A stretch of 64,000 nucleotides of DNA from Vicinamibacterales bacterium (GCA_958296065.1 CATQHX010000008.1:124001-188000); one strand, 5' to 3'; positions 1 to 9,530 are shown, counted from the first letter of the stretch. The notes: generated by a model from the letters alone, not told the origin. Program-made: numbers and translations.

Positions 1-55
1 CCCAGTGAGAGCAACGCGTGGGCACTACGAACCGACCTCGAAGCCGAGAGATTGC

Positions 56-2767
56 ATGCGGGAAGCCAAGGCAGGCGCGACGTGGACGAGGGGCACGCTG
101 TGGCGCGCAACCCTGATGCCGGCCGTGCTTGTGCTGGCCTGGGCCACGCTCGCATCCGTGGCGAGCGCGGAGCCTCAGGGCAACGACGCCCAGGAACAGG
201 TCGAGGAACGGACGGACGCGCCGGCCGAGGAACTTGGCCGCGCACTTGGGATGACGCCGGCCGAGATCGAGGCCCTGGGACTGTCGCCCGCCGAGATGCA
301 GCGGCTGCTCGCGGGATTCACGGAGGAGACAGTGGTCGTCGGCTCGCGCGCCCAGCCGCGCAGCGCCACCGAGTCGGCGGTCCCGGTGGATGTGCTGTCG
401 GCCACCGACCTCGTCAGCCAGGGGGCGGGCGACCTGAAGGACCAGCTCCGGACCATCGTTCCGTCGTTCAACACCAACACCCAGCCCATCAGCGGCGGCT
501 CTACGGTGGTGCGCCCCGCCATGCTGCGCAATCTGGCCCCGGACCACACGCTGGTGCTGGTCAACGGCAAGCGCCGCCACCGCTCCTCGATAGTCGACTG
601 GCACGGCGGCAACGGCGTGGCGTTCGGCTCGCAGGGGCCCGACATCTCCGCCATCCCCGCGATTGCCCTGCGGCAGGTCGAGGTGTTGCGCGACGGTGCG
701 GCGGCCCAGTACGGCTCGGACGCCATCGCCGGCGTGATGAACTTCCAGCTCAAGGACGCCCGTTCGGGCGGCAGCGTCGAACTCAACACCGGGATGTACC
801 GCGCCGGCGACGGGGAGTCGACCCAGTTCGCCGGCAACGTCGGCCTGCCGCTCGGCGCCACCGGGTTCGCCAACTTGAGCCTGGAGTACGGCAACGCGAA
901 CCCGACCGACCGCGCCGCGCCGCGCCGCGACGCGATGGCGCTCATCGCCGCCGGCAACCCGCACGTCTCCTCCGACCATCCGCAGGTGTGGGGCGACCCG
1001 GCCGTCGACAACGACCTGAAGGCGTTCGGCAACTTCGGCTATACCTTCCCCGCCGGCGTGCAGGCGTACGCGCATACGAGCTACGCCACCAGGAAGGTCA
1101 CCTACGGCATCTTCTTCCGCAACCCGAACACGCGGCTCGGCGTGTTCAGCAACGACCGCGGCCGCACGCTGCTGGTCGGCGACGTGCTCGCGGCGAGCGG
1201 CATGGGCTCGGCCGACTGTCCCACGGTCACCGTCACCGACCTCGTGCCCGACCCGGTCGCGCTGCGGCAGGTGGCCGACGACCCGCACTGCTTCACGTTC
1301 CAGGAGCTGTTCCCCGGCGGCTTCACGCCGCAGACGGGAGGCACGGCGACCGAGGCGGCGCTGACCGGGGGCGTGCGCGGCTTTACCGCCGGCGGGTTCA
1401 ACTGGGACCTGAGCGGCTCGGTTGGCATGCACCGCACCGACTTCTTCATCCGCGACACCATCAATGCATCGCTGGGTCTCGAATCGCCCAACGCCTTTGA
1501 CGTCGGCAGGAACCGGCAGCGGGACGTCAACCTCAACTTCGACGTGTCGCATGCCGTCACCGACACGGTCAACCTCGCCGCCGGCGCGGAATGGCGCGAC
1601 GAGCAGTTCGGGCTGCGTGCGGGCGACCGCGCGGGATGGACGGTCGGCCCGTACGCGGCGCAGCGCTTCATGGCCGGTTCCAACGGCGTCTTCGCCTACA
1701 GCCCGCCGCAGGCGGGCACCTGGAGCCGCCACAACATCGCGGCCTACGGCGATCTGGAGGCGACCGACCCGGGCGACGCGTGGACGCTGGGCGCGGCGGT
1801 CCGCTTCGAGGACTTCGAGGACTTCGGGACGACGACCAACGGCAAGCTGTCCGGCCGTGTCGGCTTCGTGCGGGGCAGCGTGAGCACGGGATTCCGCGCG
1901 CCGACCCCCGGGCAGCAGCACGGCCTGAACATCCACAGTTGGTTCGACCCGACGGTGGGCGACCTGGTCAACAACGCGGTCATCCCGTCGGTCTCGCCGG
2001 TGGCGCTGTTGCGCGGCGGTGCGCCGCTGCAGCCCGAGACATCGCTCAACTACACCGCCGGGGTGGTGTTTGGCGGCGGTCCCTTCACGCTCACGGCCGA
2101 CTACTTCCGCATCGACGTGTCCGACCGCATCGGCATCACCAGCAACTTCACGCTGACGCCGGCGGAGACTGCCGAGGTCGTGGCCGGGGGCTTCGAGGCC
2201 GCCGAGAGCGTGCGCAACTATCGGTTCTTTACCAACGCCTTCGGCACGACCTCGCAGGGCATCGATGTCGTCTCCACCTGGACACCGCTGGCGCTGCGCG
2301 GAAACACGGTCGTCAGCGCCGTCTTCAACCACACCGACACCGAGGTGACGGAAAACGACAAGGGTCTGCTCGACGGCCGGCGGCTCGCGGAGTACGCCTA
2401 CGCGCTGCCGCGCACCCGCTGGAACGTCGGCCTCACGCAACGCCTCGGGCGGGCGAGCCTGCTCGGCCGCCTGAGCTACTACAGCGGCTGGTACGACTAC
2501 GACAGCGGGCGCGGGACGGTCTTCGATCCCTCGGGCGGCCTGGAGCAGGGCTTCTTCGACGGCCGGCCGATCGTGGACCTGGAGCTGAGCGTCCCGCTCG
2601 GACAGGGAACCACGCTGGCCGTCGGGGGGCAGAACGTCTTCGACACCTACTCGCAGGTATCGGTCATCGCCAATGCCGTCGGCGAGCGGTACAGCGAGTA
2701 CATGCCGTGGGGCTACAGCGGCGCCTACTACTACGTGCGCATCGGATATAGCTGGGCTGGCAACTGA
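56..2767 (+). CDS. TonB-dependent receptor (outer membrane)
   Basis: About 903 aa. An outer-membrane beta-barrel receptor importing an unidentified ligand with TonB energy. The frame is open from a GTG at 5, but I prefer the ATG at 56: it has a GAG-rich stretch upstream and leads straight into a signal peptide (hydrophobic run ending ASVASA). A plug domain follows (VVVGSRAQPRS, PVDVLSATDL, RQVEVLRDGAAAQYGSDAIAG), then a long barrel rich in alternating aromatic residues. The C-terminus is YVRIGYSWAGN rather than the usual terminal Phe. Length and domain order are normal for the family. No siderophore or SusD-like partner is adjacent, so the substrate cannot be assigned. A strong hairpin follows 50 bp after the stop. 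Confidence 0.93.
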   Translation: MREAKAGATWTRGTLWRATLMPAVLVLAWATLASVASAEPQGNDAQEQVEERTDAPAEELGRALGMTPAEIEALGLSPAEMQRLLAGFTEETVVVGSRAQPRSATESAVPVDVLSATDLVSQGAGDLKDQLRTIVPSFNTNTQPISGGSTVVRPAMLRNLAPDHTLVLVNGKRRHRSSIVDWHGGNGVAFGSQGPDISAIPAIALRQVEVLRDGAAAQYGSDAIAGVMNFQLKDARSGGSVELNTGMYRAGDGESTQFAGNVGLPLGATGFANLSLEYGNANPTDRAAPRRDAMALIAAGNPHVSSDHPQVWGDPAVDNDLKAFGNFGYTFPAGVQAYAHTSYATRKVTYGIFFRNPNTRLGVFSNDRGRTLLVGDVLAASGMGSADCPTVTVTDLVPDPVALRQVADDPHCFTFQELFPGGFTPQTGGTATEAALTGGVRGFTAGGFNWDLSGSVGMHRTDFFIRDTINASLGLESPNAFDVGRNRQRDVNLNFDVSHAVTDTVNLAAGAEWRDEQFGLRAGDRAGWTVGPYAAQRFMAGSNGVFAYSPPQAGTWSRHNIAAYGDLEATDPGDAWTLGAAVRFEDFEDFGTTTNGKLSGRVGFVRGSVSTGFRAPTPGQQHGLNIHSWFDPTVGDLVNNAVIPSVSPVALLRGGAPLQPETSLNYTAGVVFGGGPFTLTADYFRIDVSDRIGITSNFTLTPAETAEVVAGGFEAAESVRNYRFFTNAFGTTSQGIDVVSTWTPLALRGNTVVSAVFNHTDTEVTENDKGLLDGRRLAEYAYALPRTRWNVGLTQRLGRASLLGRLSYYSGWYDYDSGRGTVFDPSGGLEQGFFDGRPIVDLELSVPLGQGTTLAVGGQNVFDTYSQVSVIANAVGERYSEYMPWGYSGAYYYVRIGYSWAGN

Positions 2768-2816
2768 GCGGGCTCAACGACGCCAGGGCCGGTCGACGGC
2801 GTAATCCAGGACGCGG

Positions 2817-2858
2817 GGATGGGTCGAAACGCCTCGCAGGCGGCGTTTCGGCCCATCC
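2817..2858 (+). terminator. Stem-loop, probable transcription terminator
   Basis: Two 17-nt arms (2817-2833 and 2842-2858) are complementary at 16 of 17 positions, with an 8-nt loop, 50 bp after the TonB receptor stop. There is no long T-run after it, so termination is inferred from position and stem strength. Confidence 0.6.
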
Positions 2859-2875
2859 TCTCCGCTCCATGACCC

Positions 2876-2914
2876 TGCGCCGCAGCACTTCACTTCGCTG
2901 CGTTCTGCGGCGCA
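2876..2914. repeat. REP-like hairpin element, copy 1
   Basis: Perfect 10-bp inverted arms (TGCGCCGCAG at 2876-2885, CTGCGGCGCA at 2905-2914) enclose a 19-nt loop. The loop, right arm and following CAAGTTCCTAG recur in inverted orientation at about 27767-27806. Sits just past the 3' end of the hydrolase gene, a common position for REP elements. Confidence 0.55.
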
Positions 2915-2919
2915 AGTTC

Positions 2920-3777
2920 CTAGGCTGGCCGATACGACAGCAGGAAGCTGCGAACGTGGCGCACCGCCAGCGGAATCTTCTCCGGGGTGTCTTTCCAGGG
3001 GTACATGCTCAACTGTCCGTTTGGCGCCAGCATCGCGCTCTCGATCGCGGCATCGTACGAATGTCCCGCGCTATCGTCCGGCAGGACGAGAACCGGCGTC
3101 TGACACTGCCTCACGAAGTCCCGCGTCACCGTGAACACGAAGTCAGGGTCGGTGCGGAACAGTCGGTTCAGGAATTGGTCGGCCATTTGCGTCGTGATGT
3201 CGGGGTGCCGCCTGACCACTTCTGCACCCCACGAGTTGCTCTGACTCTCATACATGGCGTTCGGCAACTCCGGGCGGAAGCCGACCGGCTGCGCCGGCAC
3301 GGCCGCGACCACGCGATCTGGCGCCCGCTTGATGAGGTTCCAGATGAAGGGTCCCGCAATGCAGAAACCGAGCACCATGAACCGGTCGATCCCCAGGTGA
3401 TCCATCAGCCCGAGATGGTCGTCGGTGTAGGCATCCCACGGCCGGTCGACCTCGAGCGGGCCAGTGGACTGCCCGGCTGCGTGGCGCAAGTCCGCGTAGA
3501 TACAGCGGAACTCTCCGCTGAACGCCTCGATCGTGTCAAAGGGATTGCCGCGCCGGATGCCCGCGATCGTCGAGCCGTTCAGCCCCCCGCCCGAGATGAG
3601 CAACAGCGGGAAGCCCGACCCCGTCTCCTCATAGCGGATGCGGACATTCCCCCTCTCGTAGAAGCGTCCGCCATCGTCATTGCCGCCCTGCCGCGCGAAC
3701 AGCGCCCGCGGCGTAGCGGCCATTGCCGCCGCCGCGGCTCCAGTCTTCAGCAGCTTGCGTCTCGTCGGGTCCACCAT
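2920..3777 (-). CDS. Tat-exported alpha/beta-fold hydrolase with possible Cys nucleophile
   Basis: 285 aa. The N-terminus has a twin-arginine signal (TRRKLLKTGAAAAAM, then an Ala-rich segment to about residue 28), so a folded periplasmic enzyme is expected. The hydrolase core follows: YEETGSGFPLLLISGGG (oxyanion region), DLRHAAGQSTG, then the nucleophile elbow LGFCIAGPF near residue 137. The usual Ser is Cys here, as in dienelactone hydrolases. Candidate acid and His residues lie in the C-terminal third (VLVLPDDSAGHSYD). The reaction is not predictable. A GGAGG lies almost against the ATG. Monocistronic and convergent with the upstream TonB receptor. Confidence 0.85.
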   Translation of the reverse strand: MVDPTRRKLLKTGAAAAAMAATPRALFARQGGNDDGGRFYERGNVRIRYEETGSGFPLLLISGGGLNGSTIAGIRRGNPFDTIEAFSGEFRCIYADLRHAAGQSTGPLEVDRPWDAYTDDHLGLMDHLGIDRFMVLGFCIAGPFIWNLIKRAPDRVVAAVPAQPVGFRPELPNAMYESQSNSWGAEVVRRHPDITTQMADQFLNRLFRTDPDFVFTVTRDFVRQCQTPVLVLPDDSAGHSYDAAIESAMLAPNGQLSMYPWKDTPEKIPLAVRHVRSFLLSYRPA

Positions 3778-3864
3778 GCCTCCTCTTCTCGGCCGTGTTT
3801 CGCCTCGATGACACAGCGATTTTCATAGGGGAGCGGCCGAATTCAAAACTATAACGCAACCGAG

Positions 3865-4130
3865 GTGTTGCCGAGCATCGCCGTGCGCGAGGCGTACGAC
3901 ATCGACAGCTACGCCGAGCAGCTGACCGCGGCCGGCTGGCTCACCGCACCGCAGATGGCCGAGCTGCTCGACGTACATCCGACCACGGCCAAGCGCGTCG
4001 CGCGCCAAGGCGTACTGCGCGCCGTGCGCGCTGACGACAGAGGCACGTTACTCTTCGAACCCCCCACCGGACCGCTGCCCGTCGCCCATTCGGGGAAACG
4101 GTTACGCGACCGGCGACAGCACCCAAAGCT
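3865..4130 (+). pseudogene. C-terminal fragment of a transposon-type serine recombinase
   Basis: Only the C-terminal helix-turn-helix region survives: AAGWLTAPQMAELLDVHPTTAKRV followed by LFEPPTGPLPVAHSGKRLRD. This matches the tail pattern of large resolvase-family recombinases (…LTxxEMAxxLGVxxxTVKxW… LYEPPGPxxP). The catalytic serine domain is absent and homology stops near 4130, where sequence of the opposite-strand ParB fragment begins. No credible start codon. Confidence 0.55.
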
Positions 4131-4149
4131 TGTATCGCATGCACGGGAA

Positions 4150-4373
4150 GGTGCGTAGTCGAGCGCGGAACCCATCACGACGATGGGCTGTTGGAGCCCG
4201 TGGACGCGGATGCTCTCGACCAACCGGGCGAAGGCAGGTCCCTGGAGCCGGGGAAACAGGAGAGCCAGCCAGTGCACGCGATGCGTTTTCCCCTCGTACG
4301 TGAATGCTTCGGGCGGGTTTGCCGGGACCACGTCACTCGGCTGCGGGTCGGTCGGACGCTTGGCCATTCTCAC
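4150..4373 (-). pseudogene. ParB/Srx-type nuclease-fold protein, N-terminal fragment
   Basis: Read from a GTG at 4373 (or ATG at 4367, behind AGGGGGTGA). About 74 aa resemble the start of plasmid/transposon ParB-like proteins: YEGKTHRVHWLALLFPRL, then FARLVESIRVHGLQQPIVV. The conserved DGRNR segment expected next is missing because the frame runs into recombinase debris at about 4150. Probably two mobile-element genes cut and joined tail to tail. Confidence 0.5.
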
Positions 4374-4387
4374 CCCCTGGGTATGTG

Positions 4388-4407
4388 CCGCGGGTCGACA
4401 CCCGCGG
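4388..4407. other. 8-bp perfect hairpin
   Basis: CCGCGGGT and ACCCGCGG separated by 4 nt (CGAC), just upstream of the ParB-like fragment start. Could be a terminator or operator remnant. The rest of 4408-4713 holds no supported gene, only the upstream region of the TonB receptor. Confidence 0.35.
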
Positions 4408-4713
4408 CCGACGCGTTTCGCCGTGCGGAGGAGCGTTACAACCCCGGGGTCGGTCGATGGGCGTCTGGAAGGGGCCGAATTTCGCTAAAGCATTGATAAA
4501 TAGGGAGAAAAGAGTTTCCGATTTCCCGATGGGGTCCTCATTTCGCACGAGCGTGAATGACCACGCGGTACCGCGGCCTGAAGTCGCTCAGCACATCGCG
4601 GTGAACCGTTCCGGTGAACCCGCACGTTGCTTGTCAAGCGCGTCACGCGCCTGCACGATTACGTCGACATAGTGCACGATGGAGCAAGTGGCCTACGGAT
4701 CGCGGAGGTTTTC

Positions 4714-7206
4714 GTGAACAAACGGTGTTGGGCTATCGGAGTCCTGATGGCGATGCTGCCCCTGTCTGCGTCCGCGCAGGAAACCGACTCGGCCACGCAG
4801 GTCGAGCCGGCAGAGGTGGAAGCCGGCCAACCGCCGCACTTCACCGAGGAGGTGACGGTCACGGTCACCGCGCGCAAGCGCGAGGAGAACCTGCAGTCGG
4901 TGCCCTTCTCGGTGGTCGCGCCGACGCAGCAGGCGCTCCGGAACCGGGGCGCGGAAAGCATTGAGGACGTCTCGGCCAACGTCGCCGGCTTCTCGGTCCA
5001 GAACCTCGGCCCCGGCCAGAGCCAGATCGCGATGCGGGGAGTATCGGCGGGCCAGGTCGTGCGCGATCAGCCCGGTGTCAAGGAACAGGTCGGCGTCTAT
5101 CTCGACGAGTCGGTCATCTCGTTGTCGCTGTTCACGCCGGACCTCGACCTGTTCGACATGTCTCGCATCGAGGTGTTGCGCGGCCCCCAGGGGACGCTGT
5201 TCGGGTCGGGATCGCTGTCAGGCACGGTGCGCTACATCACGAACCAGCCGGTGCTCGGCGTCACCGAGGGAGCCGGCGAGCTCGGCTTCAGCTCGCTCAG
5301 CGGCGGCGGGCTCGGCAACAACGCCAAGTTCGCCGTCAACGTGCCGCTCGGGCCCGCCGCGGCAGCGCGCGTCACGGCGTACAACACAGCGGTCGGTGGC
5401 TTCATCGACGCTGTGCAGCCGGACCTGCGCGTCAAGGAGAACGTCGACAGCGGCCGGCGCACGGGCGCCCGAGTGGCGCTGCGCGTGCAGCCGAACGAGC
5501 GGTTCGCTTTCACCCCGCGGCTCGTCTACCAGGACGTGGCGATGGACGGCTGGAACCGGATCGACGCGTACAACATCCTGGCCAATCCGTTCACCACCAC
5601 GCGGCCCGCGGTGACGCTGGGCGAGCGCGAGCAGTTCACGCAGCTCGACGAGCCCTACAGCGACACGTTCCTGCTGGGCGACTTCACGCTGGAGCTGGAT
5701 CTCGGGGGCGCGGTGCTGACGTCCATCACCTCGCTCACCAATCGCGACGTCGACGTGGTGCGCGACGCGTCGGCGCTCGGCGGCAGCGTCTCGTTCAGCC
5801 CGTTCGGTACGCCGGAAGCGGGCTACACGCTCGACTTTCCGCTCGTCGACGCCACCGCCGCAAGAGGGATGACGCAGGAGCTGCGCGTCGCGGGCGACGG
5901 CGACCGGGTGGACTGGGTTCTCGGCTCGTTCTACAGCACGTCCGAGCGCCAGTATGGGCAGAGCGCCTACGCGGAGAACTACGTCGCGGTCAGCGGACCC
6001 GCTGTCACCGACTTTCTGCGACTCGTGACAGGAAGCCCGGACCTGGTCTGGTCGGGATCGCGCTCGCTGGCCGGCCGCCCCGACACCGAGGAGCTGTTCT
6101 TTTCGGATCTGAACTACGACTTCGATCAGCTCGCCCTGTTCGGCGAGGCATCGGTGGCGCTGACCGACCGCCTGAGTCTGACCGGCGGTCTCCGCTGGTA
6201 CGACTTCGACGAGGAACGCACGCAGGTCTTCGCCGGACTGTTCGCCGACCCGCTCGACAGCGAAGGGACCACGACGGCGACCGGCGTTGCGCCCCGGATC
6301 ATCGCCAGCTACGACATGACCCCGGCGACGCAGGTGAATGCGCAGGTATCGAAGGGCTTCCGTCTCGGCGGCATCAACGATCCGCTGAACACGCCGATCT
6401 GCTCTCCGGAGGACCTGGCCACGTTCGGCGACCGCGGCACCTGGGAGGACGAGGAGCTGTGGAACTACGAGGCGGGCGTCAAGTCGACGTTTCTGGGCGG
6501 CCGCGGCACGTTCAACGCGTCGGGCTTCTACATGGACGTCCGCAACCTGCAGGCAACGGTGACGGCCGGCACCTGCTCGTCGCGGATCATCTTCAACGTG
6601 CCGGACGCGCGCAGCGCGGGCGTGGAGCTGGAGCTGGCCGCGCAGCCGACCACCTTCTTCGACTTCGCGGTGTCGGCCAGCGTCGCCGACGCTCGGCTGC
6701 AGTCCACGATCACGTCCACCGATGACGCCGGCGCGGTCAACGTGGTGTCGGGCATCGAGGCGGGCAGGCGCCTGCCGACCACGCCGCGGTTCCAGACGGC
6801 GGCGGCGGCCACGTGGCGGTGGTTGGCGGGGGGCGGCTGGGTCGGCTACGTCAGCGGCACCTTCCAGCACGTCGGCTCGCGCTTCACGCAGGTCGGCGAC
6901 CAAGCGGCGGGCTTCGGTGCGGTCGACCTGACGGCGCTGTCGCCGGTGCTGCAGCCCGACACGTTCATCGGCGGCCCGCTGACGCAGAGCACGTTCCTGT
7001 TCGATCCGGAACTGCCGGCCTACAACATCCTCAACACGCGGATCGGCTTCCTTGACGGCCGTTGGGACATCGCCTTCTTCATCGACAACGTGACCGACGA
7101 GCGTGCGTTCCTGGCCCTCGACCAGGAGCGGGGCACGCTGGCTCGGGTCGGGTATCTGACGAATCCGCCGCGGAGCTTCGGCGTCAGCACGCGCGTCGAC
7201 TTCTAG
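4714..7206 (+). CDS. TonB-dependent receptor (outer membrane)
   Basis: 830 aa from the GTG at 4714, chosen because GGAGG lies 5 nt upstream (4704-4708) and the protein then opens with a clean signal peptide (VNKRCWAIGVLMAMLPLSASA). The plug follows: EEVTVTVTARKREENLQSVP, IEDVSANVAGF and FDMSRIEVLRGPQGTLFGSGS, a motif set typical of iron-complex receptors. The barrel runs to FGVSTRVDF with the canonical terminal Phe recognised by the BAM complex. Length is normal. The TARKREENLQ/VLRGPQGTLFG motif class is frequent in receptors for ferric siderophores or plant compounds; the real substrate is unknown. Confidence 0.94.
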   Translation: MNKRCWAIGVLMAMLPLSASAQETDSATQVEPAEVEAGQPPHFTEEVTVTVTARKREENLQSVPFSVVAPTQQALRNRGAESIEDVSANVAGFSVQNLGPGQSQIAMRGVSAGQVVRDQPGVKEQVGVYLDESVISLSLFTPDLDLFDMSRIEVLRGPQGTLFGSGSLSGTVRYITNQPVLGVTEGAGELGFSSLSGGGLGNNAKFAVNVPLGPAAAARVTAYNTAVGGFIDAVQPDLRVKENVDSGRRTGARVALRVQPNERFAFTPRLVYQDVAMDGWNRIDAYNILANPFTTTRPAVTLGEREQFTQLDEPYSDTFLLGDFTLELDLGGAVLTSITSLTNRDVDVVRDASALGGSVSFSPFGTPEAGYTLDFPLVDATAARGMTQELRVAGDGDRVDWVLGSFYSTSERQYGQSAYAENYVAVSGPAVTDFLRLVTGSPDLVWSGSRSLAGRPDTEELFFSDLNYDFDQLALFGEASVALTDRLSLTGGLRWYDFDEERTQVFAGLFADPLDSEGTTTATGVAPRIIASYDMTPATQVNAQVSKGFRLGGINDPLNTPICSPEDLATFGDRGTWEDEELWNYEAGVKSTFLGGRGTFNASGFYMDVRNLQATVTAGTCSSRIIFNVPDARSAGVELELAAQPTTFFDFAVSASVADARLQSTITSTDDAGAVNVVSGIEAGRRLPTTPRFQTAAAATWRWLAGGGWVGYVSGTFQHVGSRFTQVGDQAAGFGAVDLTALSPVLQPDTFIGGPLTQSTFLFDPELPAYNILNTRIGFLDGRWDIAFFIDNVTDERAFLALDQERGTLARVGYLTNPPRSFGVSTRVDF

Positions 7207-7415
7207 AAGCGCTCATGGGCGCACAGAGCCCGAGCCCCTCGAGCGCGAGCGTGGGCACACTGGATCGAGAGCGCGAAGCCTCCGCGCGACAGCATCCGCA
7301 AGAGCTGACGCGGCGAGACGTAGCCGGGGAGAAGACCAGGATCGACTGCGCACGGCATACTCGCAGGCAAGTACGGAGACGGACCCTGGCGAATCGCCCG
7401 CCCGGGTGCAATCAC
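7207..7415. other. Non-coding spacer before CRISPR-like array
   Basis: No supported gene. Short frames here have no recognisable family, ribosome binding site or neighbour relation. Leads into the degenerate CRISPR-like repeats. Confidence 0.5.
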
Positions 7416-7566
7416 AGCAGGCCCCGCATAGCGGGAATGAATCCTCGGGTGTTCCGATCACAAGCGGCGTTCCGACCCTCGCCCCGCGCGCGCGGGGATG
7501 AACCGCGCTTGACGGTCACTGCGTCGGCGAAACGCGTAACAGCCCCGCACCAGTGGGGATGCCGCA
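7416..7566 (+). CRISPR. Degenerate 3-repeat array, type I-E-like (29-nt repeat, 32-nt spacer)
   Basis: Three copies of a GCCCCGC…GCGGGGATGAA(C)CG-like palindromic unit have their GGGRATG cores at 7433, 7494 and 7555: exactly 61 nt apart, the period of type I-E arrays. The middle copy (7477-7505) is best preserved; the outer two are mutated. Spacers are 7445-7476 and 7506-7537. No cas genes occur in the window, so this is an orphan relic. The third repeat runs into a duplicated coding scrap at 7567. Confidence 0.6.
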
Positions 7567-7645
7567 GAGCAACGACTGGACGGCGTGGAACGCCGACGAG
7601 ATGCGAGCAGCAGTCGAGCACCTGCGGCGCAAGCTGGGCGCGTGA
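7567..7645 (+). repeat. Truncated duplicate of the 3' end of the small gene at 8239-8421
   Basis: About 80 bp here (SNDWTAWNADEMRAAVEHL… in translation) match the last 80 bp of the 60-aa frame ending at 8421 (SNDWTTWNAYEMRAAIEHL…), including the stop. Most changes are silent or conservative, suggesting the segment was once translated. The 5' part here is replaced by the CRISPR-like repeat. Confidence 0.6.
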
Positions 7646-7700
7646 CGCCGGAAGTGCTGCGCTCGGCGCCCGGGCTGCCCCCGCTTTCTGGGCTACGCGC

Positions 7701-7721
7701 TTGAAGTCCCCGCGACTTCAA
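7701..7721. other. Hairpin TTGAAGT-N7-ACTTCAA
   Basis: Perfect 7-bp arms around CCCCGCG. Possibly a terminator or operator remnant. The surrounding 7646-8238 has long GC-rich open frames on both strands but none with a recognisable family or start signal. Confidence 0.3.
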
Positions 7722-8238
7722 TGTCTCGACGACCGAATGTCGGCCTCGACGCGTCCGAACCGGGCGATGGTCCCAAGCTGTTGTGGTGCGCGAGGCCACC
7801 CAAGGGCAGGCCACCGCGCCCGCTCTTGACCGTCGGCGTACGGGTCCGGACCACCGGGTCGGCTACCGCCTGAGCGTGCGGAACAGGAGCAGCCTGGACT
7901 TCGGTCTGGGCGTGGACGCGCAGCGGCGCGAGTGCGCGATGGTGGGCAGGGCGGCAACGGGGCCCTCGGCCACGCGTCGCTGGGCTGGTGACCCGTTCGC
8001 CGACTGGAAACGGTGACTCAAGGCGGTGACGAAAACACACCAGGGGCAAGCGTGACAGACGCCGCGCCCGAACCGCCAAACGCAGCAACGGCGCGCAACC
8101 GGGCGCGTCAACCTCGCCGGCACAGACGAACCGCAGAGCGAGGCGGCACCGACTGGACATCCAGCAGGCGACGAGCGGACCGAGAACGCGACGAAGACGC
8201 CGCCGCCAGCGGACGCCCACGAGCTGCCGTCGGTCGCT

Positions 8239-8421
8239 TTGACGACCAGGTTCCTGAACCTGTGCCAGCGACACGGTTCCGAACAGCTCGCGGTCCGGAT
8301 CGTGGCCGCAGGACAGAGTACCGGGATTGCGGGGTTGCCGCCGAGCAACGACTGGACGACGTGGAACGCCTACGAGATGCGAGCAGCAATCGAGCACCTG
8401 AAGCACAAGCTGGGGCGGTGA
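8239..8421 (+). CDS. Small hypothetical protein (60 aa)
   Basis: Frame MTTRFLNLCQRHG… ending EMRAAIEHLKHKLGR. The best argument for it being real is the diverged second copy of its 3' third at 7567-7645, with codon-level conservation. No family recognised, no strong ribosome binding site, and the true start may lie further upstream. The next 410 bp (8422-8831) show no supported gene. Confidence 0.35.
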   Translation: MTTRFLNLCQRHGSEQLAVRIVAAGQSTGIAGLPPSNDWTTWNAYEMRAAIEHLKHKLGR

Positions 8422-8831
8422 CGCCAGAGGCCCCGGACGAAGCGCTCTTGCTCGCGCTGCAGTGCCCAATCTCCGCCCACAACAGGGCTGCGGCGGTGCT
8501 ACGATGGAGCAGAGAGGCCGCAACGACGGACGGTCGAGCGGTCCAGCGAGGACGCGCCGAGCGCAGGCGCCCGGTTGACAGGTGGGGCGTCGGAAGCAAG
8601 AATGCCCGCAAATCGGGCAGGTACGAGCCCGCCTGAGCGGATGAATCGAGGGCGCCCGCCCCGGAGGGTCAGGTGCTGGACTGATCATGATGCAGACCGG
8701 CCGTCGGCGCAATGAGGAAACATGGGATCGCATCCCCAGCGTTGTCCGGAATCTCCCCGCAACCAGGGTCGGGCCGTGTCAGGGCCGGGTAGGGTCTACT
8801 ACGCAGGCTGGACCCGGAGGACGCGACTCCC

Positions 8832-9530
8832 ATGAAGACGCTGCGGGTCACGCCGGAGCCTGAACAGATCGAGCTCAGCATCAAGCTGCGATACTTCATC
8901 ACGGACTGGCCGTCCGCTCAGCGCAAATTCCTCGCGGGGGTTCCGCAGCGGCTCCATGAGCTGACGGCGATCCAGCCGCAGGATGTCAGCATGAGCTACG
9001 CGAACTCGCTGCGCGACGCGTCATGCACCTGTCGACTGTTCGGGGGCGCAGGAAGCATCGTCCTCAACGCGGACACGCTCAGCCTGAGTTTCGCAAACGT
9101 GACGCGGCCTGCGTACAAGGCCGTATTCGAAGCCATTCGACGAGGCTGGGAGTTTCTGACGTCAGAGTTGCCCGAGAACGGAGTTAGTTGGTTCTCGCTG
9201 CACTCAAGTCAGGATGTGACGGCTTCAGACGACGCCGCAGTTGACACCTACCTTGGGCAATTTGCACACGAAGGCGCAGTTGCAATCACGAAACACGAGC
9301 CAGGAATAAGGTACCGGCCGTCGATACGGGTGACGTTCAAGGAACACGACCAGCATTGGCAACTGCAGCGCTCAGTGGAGGAGTCGACGACCCTTGGCGA
9401 GAGGCTGTTAGTGACAACGAGCATTTACATGCCCGAGTCGCAACTCGAAGGGTTCGGCGGCCTGGAGCAGGCTGTCGCCCGGTTACACGCGATGGCGGAT
9501 CGCGCGGTCGGATTGCAGAGGGCAGGCTGA
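8832..9530 (+). CDS. Hypothetical protein, first gene of a three-gene operon
   Basis: 232 aa, soluble, no signal or TM segment. GGAGG precedes the ATG. I do not recognise the family with confidence; size, mixed alpha/beta composition and an N-terminal strand (IELSIKLRYFI) recall sporadically distributed TIGR04255-type proteins, but this is weak. The stop TGA overlaps the ATG of the next gene by one base, and that gene overlaps the third by four, so translational coupling and a joint function are likely. Codon use is less GC3-extreme than the flanking TonB genes, consistent with acquired DNA. Confidence 0.75.
   Translation: MKTLRVTPEPEQIELSIKLRYFITDWPSAQRKFLAGVPQRLHELTAIQPQDVSMSYANSLRDASCTCRLFGGAGSIVLNADTLSLSFANVTRPAYKAVFEAIRRGWEFLTSELPENGVSWFSLHSSQDVTASDDAAVDTYLGQFAHEGAVAITKHEPGIRYRPSIRVTFKEHDQHWQLQRSVEESTTLGERLLVTTSIYMPESQLEGFGGLEQAVARLHAMADRAVGLQRAG

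Noticed and set aside
5218..6903. 561-codon open frame opposite the second TonB receptor
   Set aside because: Arg/Ala-rich mirror of a strongly coding gene in GC-rich DNA; no start signal or family.
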